Assembly (NCBI GenBank): GCA_025531455.1
Contig: JAMYHL010000053.1
Location: forward strand, 1-64,000
DNA from: Apiotrichum sp. Y4204
Taxonomy: Eukaryota; Basidiomycota; Tremellomycetes; Trichosporonales; Trichosporonaceae
Length of the DNA stretch: 64,000 bases
Direction: 5' to 3'
In this document: positions 56,249-64,000 of the stretch, one piece after another
Layout of the letters: every line of letters starts with the position of its first letter
Position numbering within the stretch: position 1 is the stretch's first letter
Program-made: the position numbers and the translations under genes
Notes under the pieces: model-generated
The model's input: the letters and a program-made list of their open reading frames with translations, nothing else
Database searches by the model: none
Told to the model about the DNA's origin: nothing

Positions 56249-57814
56249 CGATGCGTATTTGGGCTTGCTGGTCTCGAGGCGCTTGCGGGCTGGAAGGGAG
56301 TGGCGAGCGCGCGCAAATCGAGACGTCGGGGCTACGACGAACAAGAGAGGACGAGCCTCTTGTGACGAAGAAAAAGTCTAAGCGTGCCGGGAGAGGCAGG
56401 GGCGACGGCGAGCGGCGAGGGTTATATATAAGAGTATATACAACCGTCTCAGGCTCGGGAGCGATTGGGTGCTCGCTTTTAGCTGCTTTAAAGCAGGTTT
56501 TTTGTTGCTGTCTACTAAGGACGCGGTCTAGTGATGTGCGTGCTGGCCTGAATAGGCTGGCGGCGGCGGAGTGAGGCGGGGTGCGACGAGCTTCGTGCGG
56601 GCACTACGTGCGGACGAGCGACGTGCGGACGGCGTACGTGGGGTGAAAACGTACGGGCGGACGGGCGTGGCGTGCGTGCGACGGGCGGGCGACGGGCGGC
56701 GGGCGGGGGAACGCTCCTCTGGCTCGACGGCGGCTTATGCTACAGGCTTTTAGGTGATGGGGGGAAGAGTGGAGAGAGAAGAAAAGAGAAGGGGGGACGA
56801 CGACGACGGCGGCTGTGATGGCATCGTCGGCGAGTGGTCGTCGGGTCGCGGCCATCACTCGACGCACGACCACCACCACACCCAGAAACATTGGCTTGTG
56901 GGACTGCACACCACCATGTGCAAAAAAAAAAAAAAAGTCGTTAACGGCCTGAATGAGTTTATTACAGTCAGACATTGTATTTTGTAATGTCACGTGAAAC
57001 CCCATTAGAACTACTTGTAATAGGTTGGTTTATTCGGGATCAGAAAATGTGGGAATGACATCAGGGTTCAGGGGGGAAATTTTTCTGACCAAAAAAAGGT
57101 CTGGCCGCGGGTCCTCTGCCTGACCCGGAGATGTGAGTGGCACAAGTGGCTAGTGGCAACTGCTCCCCATATTGCACACTGCTCACACGACCAATACGCA
57201 GCCTGGAATAACCTTGATTCGAACGCGTCAACAGAGCCGAAACTAGCGAGAGTGGTTGTGGACGCCCTGTGTACGTGTATAAGATGTAGTGTGGTGGGTG
57301 TGCATGTGGGAGCATGACGATAACTAGGCATATCGTCATGAGATGATGGCAGATGCCTCGTTGCCACAGTCCGGTGATCGCCGCCCGAGCCCCGATCGTA
57401 CCGTCCGCACAGCCATACATCTCTCAGCCCGCCAGCTCTTCGGCGCGTTCAGGCGAGCTAAATAGGCACTACATGCCCGGGCCATCTCGGAAGACGGATA
57501 GAGAGAAGTCCGAGGAGTATGTCACCGCCACAGGTCTCAATTTCTCGCAAGATTGTAGGCTCCTCTCCACCCTGAACATTGTGGCGCCTGCATCCACATC
57601 TTCGCATTCGCACCAGTCCCACTCCTCTTTCATCACATCAAGCTTATAGCGCTCATGCGTCGGATATCCGCTGCATGTTCATGCGATCCGTTCAGGGCCC
57701 GGAAAGCCTCGCCCCCGGCGAACCACGCGGACCAGCTCCGGATTGACGGGTCTGCGCTCCGCGCGCTCTGCGGGTCCACGCGTCCAACTCTCTTCCGCCA
57801 GTCGCGGCGTCAAG
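56249..57814. other. Gene-free region upstream of SPE2
   Basis: About 1.6 kb. It contains the SPE2 promoter with a TATA-like element, CGGGCGGACGGG-like GC-rich repeats around 56640-56710, and a 15-base poly-A run at 56922-56936. No gene supported. Confidence 0.45.
56422..56431 (-). promoter_or_regulatory. SPE2: TATA-like box of SPE2
   Basis: TTATATATAA, flanked by further TATA repeats, 174 bp upstream of the SPE2 start codon in otherwise GC-rich DNA. Confidence 0.55.
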
Positions 57815-57819
57815 AAAAA
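57815..57819 (-). terminator. Pol III terminator of tRNA-Glu
   Basis: A T5 run on the minus strand, about 25 bases after the tRNA 3' end. Confidence 0.5.
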
Positions 57820-57844
57820 CGTACACGCGCTCGCGCGCGTGCTC

Positions 57845-57948
57845 TTCTCCGCCAGGGAGTCGAACCCTGCTCTATCGCGGTGCGCTCCTCCTCTCGGAGG
57901 GCTCTCTCGACTGAGAGGCGATTATACTAACCGATATACTAGCGAAGA
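57845..57948 (-). tRNA. tRNA-Glu (CTC) with 32-nt intron
   Basis: Read on the minus strand: acceptor TCTTCGC/GCGGAGA fully paired (one G-U), D arm GTA-TATCGGTTAG-TAT, anticodon stem ATCGC/GCGAT, loop CTCTCA with anticodon CTC. A 32-nt intron starts after position 37. The T arm CAGGG-TTCGACT-CCCTG is fully paired, and the discriminator is A. The mature length is 72 nt. The intron is itself a possible hairpin (CTCTCGG/CCGAGAG-like). Confidence 0.93.
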
Positions 57949-58378
57949 GGACGAGAATGCCGTCGTGGAGGAGTCAGAAAAGTGTTGCGGCCCTCCTCTT
58001 GTTTGCGACGTGCAGAGGTCATAGACGCCCGAACACAGCGTTCCTCCCCACAACACTTATTCACGAGAAGCATGGTACAGAGCGAGACCTTGAGTTGCGG
58101 CCCTCCGTTTGCCAATGTCACCTGTTCTTTCAACGACAGCGGAGCCGACAATCGCTCAACTTTCAGGCCGCGTCCCATTCCGCCTCGAGTTCTAGGTCAT
58201 CAATGGAGCAGGACGGGGGCAGGACCCTGTGCCGAGTGACAGTGCGCTCTTCCTCTTTAACCTCCTAGCTCCGAAGGTCCCCGCCCTGCGCCGCTTACAG
58301 ATCGCGCGCAGCGCGCGAAGGCTCCTCTTCTGAGCTGCTTAAAAAGGGGTGTCTCTGGCGATGTCCAAAGGGATGCTT
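57949..58378. other. Spacer between tRNA-Glu and tRNA-Asp
   Basis: 430 bp separating two same-strand tRNA genes. No other feature seen. Confidence 0.5.
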
Positions 58379-58457
58379 CTTCCTGACGGAGAATCGAACT
58401 CCGATCTCCCGCGATCTCAGTGACAAGCGAGCATACTAGCCGTTATACGATCAGGAA
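58379..58457 (-). tRNA. tRNA-Asp (GTC) with 7-nt intron
   Basis: Read on the minus strand: acceptor TTCCTGA/TCAGGAA fully paired, D arm GTA-TAACGGCTAG-TAT, anticodon stem CTCGC/GCGGG (one U-G), loop TTGTCA with anticodon GTC. A very short intron (CTGAGAT) is followed by C38. The variable loop is AGAT, as in yeast tRNA-Asp; the T arm CGGAG-TTCGATT-CTCCG is fully paired; the discriminator is G. The mature length is 72 nt. Confidence 0.92.
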
Positions 58458-59406
58458 GGGATGTCGATAAAAATGGAGTGTGCAGAAGAGAATGACGACC
58501 GGGACGCGACGGACGGCCAATGGGGTCCAAGTCCGGCCGTTTGGCAGTGCATGTTCTACAAGCCTTGTACCGACGAGGGCCCTATCGCTCCTACTGTTTG
58601 ATCCAATGTCCTTCTGTGGATGCGATGGTTGCGACCGTATCGAACAGGACCAAAACAGATGTTGTGACACAATTTGCACAAGAGATTTGTGGAATGTGGC
58701 ACAATGTTTGAGTGTGGCACGACGATCACCCCGAATATCCAGATCCAGATTTGCCACCCAAAAAGCCGCTAAATACCAACAATAGGGCGCACCAAAAGAT
58801 CCAAGTCACTCTACATTGCATCGCTCATCAGCGCATTGCTGATAAGCACTAACACAACGGTATGGAAAGGTCTTGATAATCTACTTGCGCACATGAAAAG
58901 AGTCACTGCACAGTCTACGGTATTGGGTTTGAGTGGCGAATGGTAATGGGACTGTCTGGAATCGGTGGAAAACGTGGAATGGGGGTGTCGGTGCCCCTTG
59001 CTCGTGCTGCGCTAGTCCATGTTTGCCAGGACTGGCTTTTGGTGGTTGTGGCGACGGGCCATATCGTGGTGTATCTAAGGCTGGGGACGACTCGGGGGAA
59101 ATTGGCAGTGGGAGGAAGACGGGAATCAGTCTGTGACCGGGAAAACAGTGTTGGTATGTAATTGAGTGGTGCGGTGGTGGATCCGAGTTTCCGCTACCGA
59201 CTTCGAGCCAAACGTGGTGGGCGGCGTTCACGATCACCTTTCCGGAGAAAGATGTGTTTTGAGGGATAGCCGTCTGTAATAGTTGGAATGGAATGATGTA
59301 TGCCGGAAATGTGATCATGGGAGTTGAATGAATAGAGCGGATGTGGATCGTGTGCAGACGGAATGTGGAGGAGGGAGAGACTCCTACCAGACTTTTGGTT
59401 ATTGGC
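58458..59406. other. Intergenic, ~0.95 kb
   Basis: Between tRNA-Asp and the 3' end of the hypothetical gene. Nothing recognised. Confidence 0.5.
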
Positions 59407-59967
59407 TCACCAAGAGCCAAGGCCCGCACCCTCCCAGTAGACGGGCCACTCCTTGGGCCAGGGGGAGTATGGACCTTCGTCGTGGTGGTCCTGTTCGAGC
59501 TTGACCTGAGCAGCCGCGGACGCGACGATAAGGTTAATGAACTCCTCCTCAAGCATGAGGTAGTCTGAGGCGGTGTCTAGCAGGTCGGAGTAGGAACACT
59601 GGGGAGAGGGGGGCGCGTGGGTGGGCACCGGTGAAGAAGCGGCTGTAGTGATGGGAGTGACGGGCGTCACTGGCTCCGTGCTATTGCTGGTGCTGCTGTT
59701 TGCACTGTGCGAACTGTTGGGGCTGTGCGGAGAAAGGGGCGTCAAGAGCGAGCTGCGTTCCAGCGAAACCAAGGGAGGACGGTGGAGTGTGGTTGCCTCT
59801 GAACTGGAGGGCGCGGAGCCGGAGCTGTGGGGACAGCCTGGGGTCTGGAGCGCGGAAGGGTGCGAGGGGTACAGCGCTTCCGGAGCTGGACGGACAGACG
59901 AGTGCGAGCTGGCCCTGCGCTTCTGGGTGGTGTGGGTGGTGGACATAAGCATGGTTGACGTCGTCAT
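59407..59967 (-). CDS. Hypothetical Ser/Thr/Pro-rich protein
   Basis: A 186-residue open frame from the first ATG (MTTSTMLMSTTHTTQKRRASS). I do not recognise it. The first ~130 residues are low-complexity (Ser, Thr, Pro, His). The last ~60 look more structured: YSDLLDTASDYLMLEEEFIN, then LIVASAAAQVKLEQDHHDEG and an aromatic end WPVYWEGAGLGSW. The acidic, hydrophobic C-terminus after a disordered stretch could suit a small regulatory protein, but no domain is claimed. A 5' exon upstream is possible, since the frame stays open to about 60027 without an ATG. Chance open reading in GC-rich DNA cannot be excluded. Confidence 0.45.
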   Translation of the reverse strand: MTTSTMLMSTTHTTQKRRASSHSSVRPAPEALYPSHPSALQTPGCPHSSGSAPSSSEATTLHRPPLVSLERSSLLTPLSPHSPNSSHSANSSTSNSTEPVTPVTPITTAASSPVPTHAPPSPQCSYSDLLDTASDYLMLEEEFINLIVASAAAQVKLEQDHHDEGPYSPWPKEWPVYWEGAGLGSW

Positions 59968-62360
59968 GGTTGTGGTGGTGGGAAAGAGGTGGTTGGGAGA
60001 GAAACGGGGGGAAGTACACGCTGTCAAGAGAAAACGGTACGAGATGTTGGGGTGAGAGGTGCGGGGGGGTGCGTGTGAGCTGCGCAGTGTCGCAACCTGT
60101 AGCGTGACGTGAGCGACGGATCATGAGCAGCGAGCTGAGCACGGGGTAGGATCGACACTCACGAGAAGTTTGTTTTGGAGGCGACAGCCAGAGGGAGGAA
60201 AAGTTGCAAGGTGAGGAGAGATAAAGTCGTGGAAGAAGAAGGTAAGTCGCCAAAGAGAGTTCTCCAAGACGAAGAGGGGAAACCAGAAAGTGGTGACGAA
60301 GTGAAAGGGCTTTGCGGTGACACTCCAGTGAAGCGGGGAGATGTGAAATGGAGAAAAGTCAAGTTTGAGGCAAGGCGATGGGTGATGAAGATTCAAGAAA
60401 AGTTGACGACCACCCAGAAAAACTTGTCCTGGCTGAGATGCTGAGGTGTGCAGAGATAAGGACGACGCGAGATGATGTGGGCGAGTGATAGCAGGGTTAC
60501 GACGCGATGCTGGCACGCGCTGTGAATTGTTTCAGACTAGTGCAGAGCGAGTTCCGGCCGTCGTTATCAGCGAGGCTGCGAGCAGTGGATGCAGTGGACT
60601 AGGCCAGGGCGTGGCAGTGGTCTGGAAGCGACTAGCACAGTGCGCGACCGGTGGATGGGATGAAACGGTTCTGTAGGGTGACGCCGAGGGCGATGCTACA
60701 AAAACTGGGTTTATGTGAAGAGAGAGAAGGATGAAAAAGAATCACGCGCTGGAGGAAAGTGATGAGGTGAGCAAAGCGCCGTGAGACGGCAGTGATAGCT
60801 GTGCGAGGTGGTTGTTGATCAAACAAAGCAGCGAGGAGAGTCTAGAACGCTAAAACTACAGTGTTGCACGAGTTGTAGGAATGTCGTGGTCGAACGAAGG
60901 GAGGTTCTTATAGGATCCAGAGCGAGACGAGAAAATTGCGCAACACCAGGAGTCCAGGAGCGAGGAGAACAGAGACTGTTCCAGAGCACAGGAGCAGAAG
61001 AGAGCTCGACGCTCGCGGTGTTCGCCAGTGTTGGTTATTCTATGGATCTGTAGAGCTGTCCTCGAGCATTACAGATGCGTGCCACGCATGCCACGCACCG
61101 CCGATCTGGGATGGCCCAGCGCCACAGATCCGCACAGCTACCACAAGGATGGCCAGCCACCGCGCGGACGTCGTCTCCAGCGAGCCGGGACGCCCTTGAC
61201 CTTGGGCACATTGCGACGCGACGGGCCAGTGTGGCTGTGGTGGACGGTGTACCGCGGTGGACATCGCGAGCAACCTCGAATAACAGATAGAGTGGCAAGA
61301 TTGAGTACCAGGCTGCGCCCGGGGCTCGCGGATCGCAGATCACTCCACGGCACCAGATTTCTGACGTCGTCGCCCCGCCGCCCCTCACCCAAACGCGCCG
61401 CAACACCCGTTCTCAACACCGTCCACGAGCGCCCAGTGGCGCCGAGGGCACGGCATCCCGTGGTGCTGTTGGTGCCGCTGGAACGGTGGCGTGCGGCATG
61501 GAAGCTCGTCCTAAGCGGGGTGCAGGTGGCGCATGACGCATGTGCAGCGGCAGTTGACGACCGCCGGCAATGTCCAGGTCAGATGCCTGGGGCCAGAGGC
61601 TTGCAGCTACAAGCGAGGGTCTGGCCGTTATACCACCACCATGGTATTCGCCGAAGACTGCGTTTCAACGGCGGAACGAAAGAGTGCATTCCTACACCTC
61701 CCGAGGTTGCGTTTCAGAAAGTAATGGGCGTGGGCTCTAGGTGAAAACATCACGCTAAGCTCTTTGGCCTCTGGCCTCGTTGCAGAAGAACAGAATTAAC
61801 AGAAGGACGCGACTGTCTCACATTGCTGTATCAGATAACAAATCCTCCTGCCCTCCGGGCTAGGCGGAGAAGCGGCCGGCACCGCCACGGAGACTTGTCC
61901 CTCTGGGCGCAGAGTATGGCAGCTGCCTGGCGTTGAGCGAGGGTAGCGAGGGCGCTCATTAACGCATTCCATGCGCCTTACCCACATCTCTGAATCTGTC
62001 AATGTCTTTCCGTCCCGGACTGACCCAAGGCCGTGGGTTAACCCATCAACTCGTCTCCAACACTCAAAATTCGAACGAGTTCCGTGGCGCGAGAGGAAGA
62101 GGACATGACGTCTCGTATCCCTCTGCAGCTCTGTGGATGTTGGCGTCAGCTTTCCCCCGTTACTTCTGGCGCCACCTGTTTACGCTGTCGTCATCTCGAT
62201 CTTGCACTGCTGCCTGCGCTGCACATCCTCTCCACCTCTCCACCGCCGACAGCGGCGCTGAGATGCAACCCGCGGCTCAGCTGATGATCGTTCATTGGAT
62301 AACCGTGTCCGACATCAAGTTGGGACCGAGATACGAGAATAACGACGCTGGATCTGCGAG

Positions 62361-62392
62361 TCACGAGCTCACGAGGTCACGAGCTCACGAGG
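62361..62392. repeat. 16-bp direct tandem duplication
   Basis: Two identical copies of TCACGAGCTCACGAGG in a row, each with an internal GAGCTC. Confidence 0.95.
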
Positions 62393-63315
62393 TGGCCTGC
62401 GCATGTCGAGCGGCGTGCATGATGGTCGGATCGGCGACAGACCGGAGTGGGATGGGCGGATGGGCAAGCGACTCGTCTTGCAGATCGCTCGCTCGCTAGC
62501 ATGTTCGCTCCCTCAGGGATCAGGAACAGAGAATGCGCGGAAAGGGTACTAACGCTGGGCGTGGGGATGGGATGATGCGACAGCGAGCCGGGATCGCCAC
62601 CCCTTGGCGCTCGACGATCCGCTACTTTGATCAGCGCGCTACCGCTGTTAGCGACTCGCGCGACATCGCAGTCGCGGCTGCTCCGCCTGAAGTGGCTAGG
62701 CGCACGGAACGCGCAAACGCTCAGGCGGAAGCGGGTAGAGGGGTTCTGTCGCCTGATCGGAAACGCCATCGGCAGTGCCGGCCCGTGCGATGAGAAGTGA
62801 CTGTCTCACGCTGCGAGTGATTGCTGTAGATGCTGGTGAGAGCCATCAAGAAGAGTATCAAGAGCGCGAGGAGAAAAGAAACAAACTTGAATGATAACAG
62901 AGTTTACACAGTTAGTGCTGCCCAAAGTGAGAGCGTTCGTCTGTCCGTTGCTTTCTGAACCGGGTGGTATTATAGCATTAGCTCATTCAACCAAATGCTG
63001 GGTGCAAGCACACCAACCTTGCGCAGCAGGTCACCACGGTATGTGGCACTGCCAGCCACAGTGGAATGGAGAGTCTCCGTTCTCGCCCGCTGTCCATCCT
63101 AACTGCAGTGATTCCAGTTCATCGCCATTATTGCACTGGCCCTGTCGTGTCGTCGCAGGAATTAACAATCGTGATCGCTACATGGTGAGTAGATTAAGCC
63201 ACGGACCTAATACCATTTCCGCACAACCAAGCCCTCGAGACGATGGCGGAGGATGTCCAAGCTGCTGCCTGTGAGCTGTGCGCATGAGCTTGTGCGTTGT
63301 GAGTGATGGCGAGAA

Positions 63316-63355
63316 GCAGATCTTCAGATCTGCGGATCTGCAGATCGGGAGATCG
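63316..63355. repeat. GATC-rich palindromic cluster
   Basis: Overlapping inverted repeats: GCAGATC and GATCTGC with a 4-base loop, then the perfect palindrome GATCTGCAGATC. It lies about 235 bp upstream of VPS60. Confidence 0.8.
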
Positions 63356-63587
63356 CCGGTGCGGAAGGGGAGGTGGGAGTGTCCTGGGGCCGTCAACAGT
63401 GACATTTACTAATACGTGTACTTTTTCTTATCAGATTCGCCACCCATTGCTTACTGCCGCGCCTCCCAACATTGAGCCCCGCCTGGCGCGGCTTGCCCAG
63501 GACAGCCAGGACCCCGAATCGTCATCGTCGCGGAACCCAACATGAACATCCATCCACTTTCTTCCTTCTCCTCATCACACCATCATC

Positions 63588-64000
63588 ATGAACAGAGTGA
63601 GCTAGCATGCGTGAAAAGAAAGCTGACATCAGATATTCGGGACGAACAAGGCCAAGCCCAAGCCGAATCTGAACGATGCGATTTCGTCTGTGAGTGGAGC
63701 ATGCGCGTCGACGCTGATGCTGATGGCAGACGGACACGCGCATTGGGAACATCGAGGTCAAGATCAAGAAGCTTGACAACGAGCTGCAGATGTACAAGGG
63801 CCAGATGGCGAAGTTGCGCAATGGACCAGGCAAGGTGGGTGCTCGCGGAGTGGAACGGGTAACCGGACTACCACTAACCCGTCGTCCTCGTGCACGACTA
63901 ACACACAGACGGCGGTACAGCAGCGGGCACTGCGCACACTGAAGCAAAAGCGGATGTACGAGTCGCAGCTCATGCAGCTGCAACAGCAGACGTTTAACAT
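63588..64000 (+). CDS. VPS60: ESCRT-III-like VPS60/CHMP5, 5' part
   Basis: The N-terminal 88 residues, cut by the window end. Exons: 63588-63596 (nine bases), 63633-63689, 63730-63834 and 63909 onward (introns 36, 40 and 74 bp). The spliced protein starts MNRIFGTNKAKPKPNLNDAI and continues TDTRIGNIEVKIKKLDNELQ, MYKGQMAKLRNGPGK, then ALRTLKQKRMYESQLMQLQQ and QTFNM. This follows CHMP5/Vps60 (MNRLFG start, KKLDxEL, KMREGPAK, ALRVLKQKRMYE) residue for residue over long stretches. The protein acts late in multivesicular body sorting with Vta1-Vps4 on endosomes. The intron joins are phase-consistent (171 bases before exon 4). Confidence 0.93.

Larger units (their letters stand above)
59968..63587. 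other. Gene-free region, ~3.6 kb
   Basis: Upstream of both the hypothetical gene (minus) and VPS60 (plus). Open frames present (for example 61028-61744 plus) show no domain. It contains a perfect 16-bp tandem duplication (62361-62392) and a GATC-rich palindromic cluster (63316-63355). Confidence 0.45.

Noticed and set aside
56249..56344. N-terminal extension of SPE2 upstream of ATG 56248
   Set aside because: The in-frame extension begins with a non-ATG codon; the ATG at 56248 gives the expected family N-terminus.
61028..61744. 238-residue plus-strand open frame
   Set aside because: No domain or repeat, overlapping frames of equal length on both strands, and no splice-consistent extension.

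Overview
This window looks like nuclear DNA of a basidiomycetous yeast or fungus, most likely a tremellomycete of the Trichosporonales type. That placement is inferred from GC-rich coding DNA, many very short introns (about 35 to 130 bp, GTRNGT donors, CTRAC-like branch sites), introns in every tRNA gene seen, and the gene set. No species is claimed.

Layout: (1) 1-9645 is a large Ty3/gypsy-type LTR retrotransposon read on the minus strand. Its gag-protease-RT-RNase H-integrase polyprotein is uninterrupted (775-8127), and a 57-bp tandem array lies upstream of it. A 25-bp perfect palindrome is scattered through coding and noncoding parts of the element. (2) 10153-16891 minus: an ankyrin/RCC1/BTB protein related to IBtk, and a GRGGAGN-repeat (DUF3602) protein. 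(3) 18916-19039: an intron-containing tRNA-Leu. (4) 19678-27928 minus: an ammonium permease and a C2/EF-hand phosphatidylserine decarboxylase (PSD2 type). (5) 30774-37678: a Nit-family amidase and DNA polymerase zeta REV3, diverging from a 356-bp promoter. (6) 38250-44574 minus: a WD-like DUF2415 protein and an ERT1/AcuK-type Zn2Cys6-PAS regulator. (7) 47835-56248: tRNA-Ala, PAPS reductase, an ER Hsp70 (LHS1/GRP170), centromeric histone H3 (CENP-A), and S-adenosylmethionine decarboxylase. (8) 57845-58457: intron-containing tRNA-Glu and tRNA-Asp. (9) 59407-59967: a low-complexity hypothetical. (10) 63588 onward: the 5' part of an ESCRT-III VPS60/CHMP5 gene cut by the window end.

The host genes are ordinary single-copy housekeeping genes and do not form a pathway cluster. 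Thematic links are weak: ammonium uptake and its possible GATA control, carbon control (ERT1), and S-adenosylmethionine/sulfur metabolism (PAPS reductase and AdoMet decarboxylase). I reconstructed exon-intron structures by hand. Summed exon lengths are multiples of three for every complete spliced gene, which supports the models.

The most unusual signal is the palindrome family in the retroelement. There are ten copies in about 9.3 kb, I saw none in the other ~54 kb, and copies are translated in all three reading frames within inter-domain linkers of the polyprotein.
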